Shown here: positions 25,973 to 33,531 of the stretch, in pieces
Layout: the number at the start of each line of letters is the position of its first letter
Position numbering within the stretch: position 1 is the first letter of the stretch
Assembly: GCA_046074525.1 (NCBI GenBank)
Contig: JBJTOK010000033.1
Span: forward strand, 1-64,000
Reading direction: 5' to 3'
Source: JAHEZL01 sp046074525
Lineage (GTDB): Bacteria > Bacteroidota > Bacteroidia > Flavobacteriales_C > GCA-002722245
DNA length: 64,000 bases
Program-made: the position numbers and the translations under genes
The notes under the pieces: generated by a model
Databases searched by the model: none
Seen by the model: only the letters and a program-made list of their open reading frames with translations
What the model was told of the DNA's origin: nothing

Positions 25973-27391
25973 ATGAAAAGAATACTCACAGGTTTTTTAT
26001 TAGCTCTCACAGGCGGAGTTATTGCTTCAGCCGCAATAATTTACTACATCAACAACAACTCTTCTACCTTTAAATCCAACGCTACTCCATTACAATTCAT
26101 CAACTCTCCTATACCCAACGGTCCGGTAGCCGATTTCACGCAAGCTGCTGAGCTCACCCTCAACTCAGTAGTCCACATTAAAACTCTTTCCAAGCAAGAT
26201 GTCCAATACATCGATCCATTCCAGGGATTTTTCGGCAATCCTTACCAGCAAAGAATGCCACAGGAAGTTGCCGCTTCAGGATCAGGCGTGATCATCTCTG
26301 CCGATGGATATATTGCCACCAACAACCATGTAGTCAATGGCGCAACCGAAATTGAAGTAACGCTCAACGACAACAGCTCCTACAAAGCCACGGTGATTGG
26401 CGTTGATCCTACCACCGACCTCGCCCTTATTAAGATAGAAACCGACGGACTCACCCCTATCTACTATGGAAACTCTGATGATGTAAAAGTAGGACAGTGG
26501 GTGGTTGCAGTGGGAAATCCTTTCAACCTCAATTCCACTGTAACAGCCGGTATTGTGAGCGCAAAAGGAAGAAACATACACATTCTCCAGGAGCAATACG
26601 CTATTGAATCTTTCATCCAAACCGATGCTGCCGTTAATCCCGGCAACAGTGGAGGAGCTCTTGTGAACACACGCGGCGAACTGATCGGTATCAACACCGC
26701 CATCGCCTCTAACACAGGATCATACACCGGCTATGCTTTCGCCATTCCTTCTAATATGGTAAAAAAAATCACCAGCGACTTGCTGAAATTTGGTAAAGTA
26801 CAAAGAGCCATGCTGGGTATCCAGATGAGAGATATCGACCATAAACTGGCTGAAGAGAAAAACCTGAAAGGCACACAAGGCGCTTACATCAATGAAGTAT
26901 TCGAGAACAGTTCAGCTCAGGAAGGCGGATTGAAAGCCGGCGATATCATCACAAAAATAGGTGCTGTTAAAATTACCAAAGGCGCCGAACTGCAGGAACA
27001 AATCAGCCAGTTCCGTCCTGGGGATAAAATTACCGTTACATATCTTAGAGACGGATCTGAAAAAATGGCCGACCTCGTTTTGAAAAACACCAATGGAACT
27101 CTCAGTGCTGTGGAGAAAGACGCCAGTGCCCTCGGCGCCAAATTTGAAACTGCTTCAAAAGAAGAAATGCAGAAACTGCGCATTACCCATGGCGTTAAGA
27201 TTTCCACGCTGGAAGAAGGGAAATTAAGAGCAAACGGAATCAAGCAGGGCTTCATCATCACCCACCTTGATAACGAACCAGTAAAGAGCCCGGAAGATCT
27301 CAGCGCAAAACTGAAATCAAAAAAAGGAGGTATTCTTCTCGAAGGGGTTTATCCTAATGGAATGAAAGCTTATTACGGATTTGGGTTGTAA
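25973..27391 (+). CDS. Do/HtrA-family periplasmic serine protease
   Basis: About 472 residues from the ATG at 25973, chosen because it begins the signal/anchor segment MKRILTGFLLALTGGVIASAA; an ATG at 25922 would add 17 residues. The trypsin-like domain has His119 (ATNNHVV), Asp149 (TTDLALIKI) and Ser226 (NPGNSGGALV). Two PDZ domains follow (about 285-375, LGIQMRD ... GGLKAGDIITKIGAVKI, and about 385-470, HGVKISTLEEGKL ... GFIITHLDNEPV). DegP/DegQ-type proteins degrade misfolded envelope proteins and may act as chaperones. A Gly-containing linker and a segment rich in Gln/Pro (FQGFFGNPYQQRMPQE) fit the LA loop. It has its own terminator. Confidence 0.95.
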   Translation: MKRILTGFLLALTGGVIASAAIIYYINNNSSTFKSNATPLQFINSPIPNGPVADFTQAAELTLNSVVHIKTLSKQDVQYIDPFQGFFGNPYQQRMPQEVAASGSGVIISADGYIATNNHVVNGATEIEVTLNDNSSYKATVIGVDPTTDLALIKIETDGLTPIYYGNSDDVKVGQWVVAVGNPFNLNSTVTAGIVSAKGRNIHILQEQYAIESFIQTDAAVNPGNSGGALVNTRGELIGINTAIASNTGSYTGYAFAIPSNMVKKITSDLLKFGKVQRAMLGIQMRDIDHKLAEEKNLKGTQGAYINEVFENSSAQEGGLKAGDIITKIGAVKITKGAELQEQISQFRPGDKITVTYLRDGSEKMADLVLKNTNGTLSAVEKDASALGAKFETASKEEMQKLRITHGVKISTLEEGKLRANGIKQGFIITHLDNEPVKSPEDLSAKLKSKKGGILLEGVYPNGMKAYYGFGL

Positions 27392-27410
27392 TCCTAATTA
27401 AAATACTTAA

Positions 27411-27448
27411 TAAAAAAAAGGATGAGCAGCTGCTCATCCTTTTTTTTG
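27411..27448 (+). terminator. Intrinsic terminator of the HtrA gene
   Basis: A perfect 20-base palindrome (27420-27439, GGATGAGCAG and its complement) is flanked by nine A residues and a run of T residues, and so can act in both directions. Confidence 0.92.
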
Positions 27449-27538
27449 CATCAACCCCAACACAAACAGTTCGTCATTACAAGGGTTTTTTAACCTCTCC
27501 CTCAACAACTTATTTTTTCCAAAGATTTTTTCCCTCTT

Positions 27539-27577
27539 CCTGTCAGGTATTAAAAGTTGTGTCGACTACCCTGTCAG
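27539..27577 (+). promoter_or_regulatory. CCTGTCAG direct repeat upstream of the precursor peptide gene
   Basis: CCTGTCAG occurs at 27539-27546 and again at 27570-27577, 31 bases apart (about three helical turns), ending 26 bases before the precursor gene. It could be a paired operator or part of an ECF-type promoter; both are inference. Confidence 0.4.
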
Positions 27578-27603
27578 TTAATTAAACTTTTAATATTAAA
27601 ATC

Positions 27604-27966
27604 ATGGAAAACAAAACTAAAAACATCCTGAACGGAACATTAATCGCAAGTGCATTATTCGGTGCCGCAGGTTTAACCACTTTATCTGCCAACACGTCTA
27701 CCGACTTCAGCAACCTGGGTTCGGGCGCTGAAATCCGCAATACACTGTCAGGCAATTCAGCAAAAAGCTACGGCGAAAACACTTTCGAAATGGCTTGTGG
27801 AAAAGATCACAAATGCGGTACTAAAACTGATTCCACCACCACTAAATCTGGTGATCAGAAATGCGGTGAAGGCAAATGCGGCGAAGGCAAAAAAGCAAAA
27901 ACCGACAAGAAGGAAAACAAATCCAAAGACCAGAAGTGCGGCGAAGGTAAATGCGGCAAAAAGTAG
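27604..27966 (+). CDS. Cys-Gly-rich RiPP precursor peptide, bufferin/HvfA-like
   Basis: This gene encodes 120 residues. The first 30 residues (MENKTKNILNGTLIASALFG then AAGLTTLSAN) form a signal peptide. The mature part has six cysteines at 65, 71, 87, 92, 112 and 117, each followed by Gly. The decapeptide DQKCGEGKCG occurs twice without change (84-93 and 109-118), so the EGKCG motif is present twice. The rest is Lys/Thr/Ser-rich and low-complexity. EGKCG-type precursors are known substrates of DUF692/MNIO enzymes with a DUF2063 partner, which modify the Cys residues (oxazolone/thioamide or thiooxazole) to give copper-binding peptides. The partner genes follow directly. Modification in this organism is inferred from the neighbourhood. 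Confidence 0.88.
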   Translation: MENKTKNILNGTLIASALFGAAGLTTLSANTSTDFSNLGSGAEIRNTLSGNSAKSYGENTFEMACGKDHKCGTKTDSTTTKSGDQKCGEGKCGEGKKAKTDKKENKSKDQKCGEGKCGKK

Positions 27967-27974
27967 TTCTATAT

Positions 27975-28006
27975 GTCCGCAGGATATTTTTTCCTGCGGA
28001 CTTTTT
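27975..28006 (+). terminator. Terminator/attenuator between precursor and MNIO genes
   Basis: GTCCGCAGGA (27975-27984) pairs perfectly with TCCTGCGGAC (27992-28001) around a 7-base loop and is followed by five T residues. It lies between the precursor stop and the MNIO start, so partial termination would give more precursor mRNA than enzyme mRNA. Confidence 0.8.
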
Positions 28007-28026
28007 CACCTTATAAAAACTCAACC

Positions 28027-28857
28027 ATGGTAGGCATCGGATTCAGAAAAGATTTTGCTGAAGACTTTTTAAAGAGCAATATTCTCTCCCCTTCTTTTAT
28101 TGAAGTAGCTCCGGAAAACTGGATAGGCATTGGTGGTTTCTGGAAAAAAAAATTGCAGCAGGCCCTGGAAAAATATCCGCTCTACACACATGGCTTATCT
28201 CTTTCTATAGGCAGTCCCGACCCTCTCGACTTTGTTTTTTTAAAGCAAGTGAAATCCTTTTTAGATGAAAACAGGGCCCAGGTTTATTCAGAACACCTGA
28301 GCTACTCCAAATGCAACAACGCCCATCTTTATGATCTTTTGCCCATTCCTTTTACCCACGACGCTGTAAAACATGTGAGCAAAAAAATCATACAGGCACA
28401 GGATTTCCTGGAAAGGAAAATAGCCATTGAAATCATAAGCTATTATACGCCTGTTGCTCCTGAAATGACTGAATTACAATTCATCAATGCTGTACTCAAT
28501 GAAGCTAAATGCGATTTACTCCTCGACGTGAACAATATTTATGTCAACAGCTTCAACCATCAGTACAACGCTTATCAGTTCATCGACGGACTGAATCTGG
28601 AAAACACAAAATACATTCATATGGCTGGGCACCGCAAAGTCTCCCCTGATCTCATTATCGACACCCACGGAGAAGCCATCATAGACCCTGTTTACAAGCT
28701 TTTTGAATACACCATGAATAAACTGCATAAAGACGTACCTGTTCTACTTGAAAGAGATTTCAATATTCCCGAACTGGAAGAACTGCAAAGTGAATTACAA
28801 CAGTTGCAAAACATCAAACACAATGCTCTAAAAAAATCAACCTATGCAGCTGTTTAA
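28027..28857 (+). CDS. DUF692 multinuclear non-heme iron-dependent oxidase (MNIO), BufB/HvfB-like
   Basis: About 276 residues from the ATG at 28027; the frame is open back to 27973, but that part overlaps the terminator hairpin and is not family-like. MNIO enzymes are TIM barrels holding two or three irons that oxidise Cys residues in RiPP precursors. Likely ligands are seen as THGLSLSIG (His55), YSEHLS (Glu89, His90), IAIEIISYY (Glu135), LLLDVNNIYVN (Asp167, Asn169), HMAGH (His198, His202), DTHGE (Asp212, His214) and LLERD (Glu242). The next gene starts 14 bases before this one stops, the usual tight coupling of DUF692 with DUF2063. Confidence 0.93.
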   Translation: MVGIGFRKDFAEDFLKSNILSPSFIEVAPENWIGIGGFWKKKLQQALEKYPLYTHGLSLSIGSPDPLDFVFLKQVKSFLDENRAQVYSEHLSYSKCNNAHLYDLLPIPFTHDAVKHVSKKIIQAQDFLERKIAIEIISYYTPVAPEMTELQFINAVLNEAKCDLLLDVNNIYVNSFNHQYNAYQFIDGLNLENTKYIHMAGHRKVSPDLIIDTHGEAIIDPVYKLFEYTMNKLHKDVPVLLERDFNIPELEELQSELQQLQNIKHNALKKSTYAAV

Positions 28858-29578
28858 CTCTACTTACCTACATCAATACCGTTTTGCCAACTTCTGCAGA
28901 ACCGGAGCCTTTATTCCCATTGAGGGAGTAAACAAAGAACGGGCTCAGCACTACCGCGAACTGGTTTACAATGCAGTAGACGACAGTTTACAATCGGCCT
29001 TCCCTCTCACTTTTGATTTGCTGGGAAGTGAAAAATGGGATCCTCTGGTAAATGAGTTTTTCAGCGAACACAACTATCAAACTCCCCAGCTATGGAAACT
29101 ACCCAAAGAATTATATGATTTTATCCTTGCGTCCAAACACCCTCTTCTCAGTGAATATCCTTTTTTAGCCGAACTCCTCTGGTTTGAGTGGCTGGAAATT
29201 GAACTCTTTATGATGGAAGATAAAAAAGCGGAATTCATTGACAAAGGGAATTTATCCAGTGATCAGATTATCATCAATCCCGAACACCATTTACAGTATT
29301 TTTCCTTTCCTGTTCATATCAAAATAGCAGAAAAAATAACCTTCAACGATAAAGCACATTATTTCCTATGCGCTCACCGCGACCCCGGGTCAGGAAAAGT
29401 CCTTTTCACCCAGCTTTCCCCTCTGCTGGCCAGAATGCTGGAAATACTCGGACAACAAGCCATGAGTATCGATGAGCTCTTGAGCTGCTTTGAAAACAAT
29501 GAAAAAATAAAAAAAGGAACTCTCCTCTTCTTTGAAAATGCCCTGAAATCAAAACTCATCCTCGGATTTAAAGAATAA
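28844..29578 (+). CDS. DUF2063-type partner protein of the MNIO enzyme, BufC/HvfC-like
   Basis: This gene encodes 244 residues. The N-terminal part (about 1-95: YRFANFCRTGAFIPIEGVN ... RELVYNAVDDSLQSAFPLTFDLLG) is the helical domain found in the DUF2063 family, formerly named a putative DNA-binding domain. The C-terminal part (about 150-244, ending LARMLEILGQQAMSIDELL ... FFENALKSKLILG) looks like the RiPP-recognition-like winged-helix part that binds the precursor leader. In characterised systems this protein recruits the precursor to the MNIO enzyme. Start overlaps the MNIO gene by 14 bases. Sequence similarity within this family is low, so the assignment rests on both pattern and context. 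Confidence 0.85.
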   Translation: MQLFNSTYLHQYRFANFCRTGAFIPIEGVNKERAQHYRELVYNAVDDSLQSAFPLTFDLLGSEKWDPLVNEFFSEHNYQTPQLWKLPKELYDFILASKHPLLSEYPFLAELLWFEWLEIELFMMEDKKAEFIDKGNLSSDQIIINPEHHLQYFSFPVHIKIAEKITFNDKAHYFLCAHRDPGSGKVLFTQLSPLLARMLEILGQQAMSIDELLSCFENNEKIKKGTLLFFENALKSKLILGFKE

Positions 29579-29582
29579 ACTT

Positions 29583-30029
29583 ATGAAAATAAAAACCACG
29601 TATTTCAACTTCACCGATAAACTGTCCAAACTCAACGATCTCCCCTTGCTGGCGATGCGCCTAGTACTCGCTTACGGCTTTTATATCCCCGCCATGAATA
29701 AATGGGAAGACATCAATGCCGTTGGGGATTGGTTTGCTTCAATGAATTATCCCCTCCCTTACTTTTCAGCCTACCTGGCTGCTTCTGCCGAAGGCCTTGG
29801 AGTAATTTTATTAACACTCGGACTCGCCATGCGCTTTATTACCATCCCCCTCATCATTACCATGACAATAGCCATAATAAGCGTCCACTGGGAAAATGGT
29901 TTTGAGGGAGGATCAAACAACGGCTTCGAAATCCCCCTCTATTACATCACAATGCTAACCACGCTGTTTATCAATGGTGCCGGGCGAATCAGCCTCGATT
30001 TTATCATCCGCAAGGTTACCAAGAAATAG
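29583..30029 (+). CDS. DoxX family membrane protein, HvfX/BufD-like
   Basis: This gene encodes 148 residues with four predicted membrane segments (about 18-38, 60-82, 86-104 and 120-138). LPLLAMRLVLAYGFYIPAMNKWEDINAVGDWF then YFSAYLAASAEGLGVILLTLGL matches the DoxX family as found at the end of bufferin/Hvf cassettes. It starts 4 bases after the DUF2063 gene, so it is co-transcribed. The role in these cassettes is not well known; a membrane step in metal or redox handling is plausible. Confidence 0.88.
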   Translation: MKIKTTYFNFTDKLSKLNDLPLLAMRLVLAYGFYIPAMNKWEDINAVGDWFASMNYPLPYFSAYLAASAEGLGVILLTLGLAMRFITIPLIITMTIAIISVHWENGFEGGSNNGFEIPLYYITMLTTLFINGAGRISLDFIIRKVTKK

Positions 30030-30100
30030 CCCCAGTTCTTTTTCACAAAAAATTGCGGATAACTTTTTCTTTTAAAACTGTTCACTAAGGCTTAATTGCC

Positions 30101-30108
30101 TATTTTTG
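30101..30108 (+). promoter_or_regulatory. Possible -7 element for ftsK
   Basis: TATTTTTG matches TAnnTTTG and lies 17 bases before the ftsK start codon. The upstream TTTG box is not clear. Confidence 0.4.
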
Positions 30109-30124
30109 GCTCATTCGAAAAAGC

Positions 30125-32704
30125 ATGTTTTTTAAGAAGAAAAAAGAAGAAGTTGCTGCGGAAGAGCCTGAAACAGGGAACACTCTAAAGAAGGGAAAGA
30201 AAAAGGAGAAGGAAGACGAAAAGGAAAAAGAGGAAAAACCCAAAGGTGGCGCTACCATAAAAAGCAAAAAAGCAGAGGAGCCTGAAGAAGAGGCTAAACC
30301 TTCTGCTTTTTTGGAATTTCTGAAAAGCGAGAAGACAAAAAATATTACCGGACTTGTATTCCTGTTGAGTTCCATTTACCTGTTAATAGCATTCACCTCC
30401 TATCTTTTCACCTGGCAGGAAGACCAGGATAAAGTCACAGGATCTTGGATGACCTTGCTGGGCGATAATTCATTGACAGTAAATAACTGGCTTGGAAAAC
30501 TGGGGGCGATTGTGTCTCATATTTTCTTTTACAAGTGGTTTGGACTTATCTCTTATGTTTTCCCTTTCCTTTTAGGACTCTACGGAGCAAAGCTCTTCTT
30601 CAAAAAAACCTTGCTCCCGCTTAAACGATCAACCAAATTATCCATCATTGCTCTCATTTGGACTTCCATAGCACTGGGCTATGTTTTCCAAAGTTCCCAT
30701 TTTGCACCGGGCGGCGCTTTTGGTTACCAAAGCACTGTATGGCTCCAAGACATTATTGGTGTTCCAGGATTGGGTTTCCTTGTATTTTTCGCCTTGCTGG
30801 CTATTCTTGTTCTGAATTTCAATTTCTCAATGGACAAGGTCTACGCTTCTTTAAAGAAAGATGCCGACGAAATTGAACCTATTGCCGCTCCGATTAATCC
30901 AGTTAAGGAAGCGCCCGTGAAAAAAGAGGAAGTAATTCAGGAAGCCGAAACTGTTCCTGCTGCCATTGTTATTCCACCCGATCTGCGCAAACCAAAAAAA
31001 GAAATTATTCCTGAACCTGTTCCAGAACCAATTGTTGAAGAAGAGGAAGAAGATGACGACGTATTTGTTGGCATGGAAAAAACCGGAGATGTGGAATTTA
31101 AGGTGGAAACCAAAAAGGAAAAGGAAGAAATTCTTTCCCAGGAAGAAATCAATACCATGGTGCAACAACATGGGGAATATGATCCTACCCTGGATCTTAG
31201 TTCATATACTTTTCCGGGCATTGATCTTTTAAAAGACTATGGCGACGCAGGGAATACCGTAGAACAAGAAGAATTGGAAGCCAACAAGAACAGGATTGTG
31301 GCAACCCTCAAAAATTACAGCATTGAAATTTCACAGATCAAGGCTACTATAGGCCCTACTGTTACCTTATATGAAATCATTCCGGCTCCGGGTGTTCGTA
31401 TTTCCAAAATCAAGAATCTGGAAGACGACATCGCCCTGAGTCTTTCTGCTTTCGGGATTCGTATTATCGCTCCGATTCCGGGCAAGGGAACCATCGGTAT
31501 TGAAGTACCAAACCAGAAACCCGATGTGGTTTCTATGAGGACAGTTATCGCCTCCAAAGTTTTCCAGGACTCTAAAATGGAACTGCCTATCGTTTTAGGC
31601 AAGACCATTTCCAACGAAATATTCACCACCGATCTTGCCAAAATGCCACACTTACTGATGGCCGGCGCCACCGGTCAGGGTAAATCTGTTGGATTAAATG
31701 CTATCCTCGTTTCATTACTTTACAAGAAACACCCTTCGCAGCTGAAACTGGTACTGGTGGATCCTAAAAAAGTGGAATTGACCCTTTACAACAAACTGGT
31801 TCGCCACTTCCTCGCCAAGCTTCCTGATGGGGATGAAGCGATTATCACCGACACCAAGAAGGTGGTTAACACAGTGAATTCCCTCTGTATTGAAATGGAT
31901 ACACGCTACGAATTACTCAAAGTAGCGCAATGCCGTAACATCAAGGAATACAATGCCAAGTTTATTGCACGCAAGCTGAATCCTGAAAACGGACATAAAT
32001 ATTTGCCTTATATCGTGCTGGTTATCGACGAATTTGCTGATTTGATCATGACTGCCGGAAAGGAAATAGAAACACCGATCGCCCGTCTGGCACAGCTCGC
32101 GAGAGCCATTGGTATTCACCTCATCGTAGCTACGCAGCGTCCGTCGGTAAACATCATTACTGGTACCATCAAAGCCAATTTCCCGGCACGTATCGCCTTT
32201 AAAGTGACATCAAAAATAGACTCCCGCACCATCCTTGATGCCGGTGGTGCCGACCAGCTGATCGGTCGAGGTGATATGCTTCTCTCAACCGGCAATGAAC
32301 TACTGAGGATACAGTGTGCCTTTGTAGATACTCCTGAAGTAGAAGATATTTGCAGCTTTATCGGTGAGCAACGTGGTTATGCCGACGCGTTCCTGTTACC
32401 TGAATACAATGATCCTGAAGCCTCCAGCGGACACGAGGATTTGAATCCCGACGACCGCGATCCTCTCTTTGCAGAGGCCGCAAAACTGGTGGTCGTCCAC
32501 CAGCAAGGCTCTGCCTCATTATTACAAAGAAGATTAAAATTAGGATATAACCGTGCAGGCAGAATTGTTGATCAACTGGAAGCAGCGGGCATTATCGGAC
32601 CCTTTGAAGGCTCTAAGGCGCGTCAGGTACTTTATTCTGACGAAGCAAGCTTGGAACAATATTTGAATTCAAACAAAAACAATACAGATTCATCTCCTTT
32701 TTAA
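30125..32704 (+). CDS. ftsK: DNA translocase FtsK/SpoIIIE family
   Basis: This gene encodes 859 residues. An unusual charged N-terminus (about 1-75, Lys/Glu-rich low complexity) precedes four to five membrane segments (about 78-240). An acidic, Pro/Glu-rich linker (about 245-340) leads to the FtsK alpha/beta motor domain: Walker A in GATGQGKSVGLN near residue 514, Walker B in VLVIDEFADLI near 632, and VATQRPSVNIITG. The C-terminal gamma winged helix (ASLLQRRLKLGYNRAGRIVDQLE, about 795-820) reads KOPS-like polarity sites. FtsK moves chromosome ends to dif and links segregation to division. It is followed 10 bases later by lolA, suggesting an operon. Confidence 0.96.
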   Translation: MFFKKKKEEVAAEEPETGNTLKKGKKKEKEDEKEKEEKPKGGATIKSKKAEEPEEEAKPSAFLEFLKSEKTKNITGLVFLLSSIYLLIAFTSYLFTWQEDQDKVTGSWMTLLGDNSLTVNNWLGKLGAIVSHIFFYKWFGLISYVFPFLLGLYGAKLFFKKTLLPLKRSTKLSIIALIWTSIALGYVFQSSHFAPGGAFGYQSTVWLQDIIGVPGLGFLVFFALLAILVLNFNFSMDKVYASLKKDADEIEPIAAPINPVKEAPVKKEEVIQEAETVPAAIVIPPDLRKPKKEIIPEPVPEPIVEEEEEDDDVFVGMEKTGDVEFKVETKKEKEEILSQEEINTMVQQHGEYDPTLDLSSYTFPGIDLLKDYGDAGNTVEQEELEANKNRIVATLKNYSIEISQIKATIGPTVTLYEIIPAPGVRISKIKNLEDDIALSLSAFGIRIIAPIPGKGTIGIEVPNQKPDVVSMRTVIASKVFQDSKMELPIVLGKTISNEIFTTDLAKMPHLLMAGATGQGKSVGLNAILVSLLYKKHPSQLKLVLVDPKKVELTLYNKLVRHFLAKLPDGDEAIITDTKKVVNTVNSLCIEMDTRYELLKVAQCRNIKEYNAKFIARKLNPENGHKYLPYIVLVIDEFADLIMTAGKEIETPIARLAQLARAIGIHLIVATQRPSVNIITGTIKANFPARIAFKVTSKIDSRTILDAGGADQLIGRGDMLLSTGNELLRIQCAFVDTPEVEDICSFIGEQRGYADAFLLPEYNDPEASSGHEDLNPDDRDPLFAEAAKLVVVHQQGSASLLQRRLKLGYNRAGRIVDQLEAAGIIGPFEGSKARQVLYSDEASLEQYLNSNKNNTDSSPF

Positions 32705-32714
32705 ATATACATAC

Positions 32715-33371
32715 ATGAAAAAGATTTTAATTCTACTTCTCGCACTCCCTCTCTCCCTCTTTGCACAGCAAGATGCCCAGGCTACAAAAATCCTGGATAA
32801 CCTCAGCGCAAAACACAAAGGATATAAAACGATTTCAGCAGACTTTGATCTGCTGACAGACGATGCAACCAACAACACACACGACAAAAAAAGCGGAACC
32901 GTGAAGATAAAAGGAGATAAATATATCCTCAACCTCTTCGGCATGATCAAAAAATGCAACGGAAAAAATATCTGGTCTATTAAAAAAGACGACAAGCAGG
33001 TGGATAAGGATGTGGTGAATGAAAAAACCAATGGCGGACTCAAAATCAACGAAATATTCACCATCTATAAGAAAGGATATAAGTATAAATATATGGGCGA
33101 AAAAACTGTAAATGGTAAAGTTTGCCACTCTATCGATCTCTATCCTGAACAAGGGAATACCTCCCAGTATAAGAGAATAACATTGTTTATCGACAAGAAA
33201 TCAAAAGAACTCTATAAGCTTGAATTTGCAGAGAAAAGATCTTCCAGAATCACTTCTATCATCATTAAGAAGATGACCACCAACTCCAATATGCCTGACA
33301 CCGACTTTGAGTACCAGGAAAAACGTGATTGTCCGGCCTGTGAGCTGAACGACACCAGTGGAGCTGAATAA
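32715..33371 (+). CDS. lolA: Outer-membrane lipoprotein carrier protein LolA
   Basis: This gene encodes 218 residues. A signal peptide (MKKILILLLALPLSLFAQQ) is followed by the LolA beta half-barrel: KILDNLSAKHKGYKTISADFDLLTDD, KSGTVKIKGDKYILNLFG and NGKNIWSIKKDDKQVDKD are typical strands. LolA carries lipoproteins across the periplasm from the LolCDE complex to the outer membrane. The C-terminal tail adds a CPAC dicysteine (residues about 210-213), unusual for the family. Directly downstream of ftsK and ended by a strong terminator. Confidence 0.9.
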   Translation: MKKILILLLALPLSLFAQQDAQATKILDNLSAKHKGYKTISADFDLLTDDATNNTHDKKSGTVKIKGDKYILNLFGMIKKCNGKNIWSIKKDDKQVDKDVVNEKTNGGLKINEIFTIYKKGYKYKYMGEKTVNGKVCHSIDLYPEQGNTSQYKRITLFIDKKSKELYKLEFAEKRSSRITSIIIKKMTTNSNMPDTDFEYQEKRDCPACELNDTSGAE

Positions 33372-33395
33372 GCCTTTTCATTTCATTATAATTAT

Positions 33396-33422
33396 AAAGC
33401 CGCACAAGTGCGGCTTTTTTTT
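33396..33422 (+). terminator. Intrinsic terminator of ftsK-lolA
   Basis: AAAGCCGCAC pairs with GTGCGGCTTT around a 2-base AA centre (33396-33417), followed by T residues. Confidence 0.92.
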
Positions 33423-33517
33423 GTTTACCCCCCAGCTCTTCGTCTGAAATAATTCACCTTTCGTCGAGAAAAACCAAACCTTACCTACCCCACTTACGTA
33501 TTCGTCTATATAAACAC

Positions 33518-33525
33518 TAATTTTG
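33518..33525 (+). promoter_or_regulatory. Possible -7 element very close to a start codon
   Basis: TAATTTTG matches TAnnTTTG and ends only 6 bases before the ATG at 33532, so the mRNA would be leaderless or nearly so. No clear upstream TTTG box. Confidence 0.35.
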
Positions 33526-33531
33526 TCGAAT

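Noticed and set aside
28844..29578. Calling the DUF2063 protein a DNA-binding regulator
   Set aside because: The old family name suggests this, but its overlap with the MNIO gene and downstream DoxX gene fits a RiPP partner protein.
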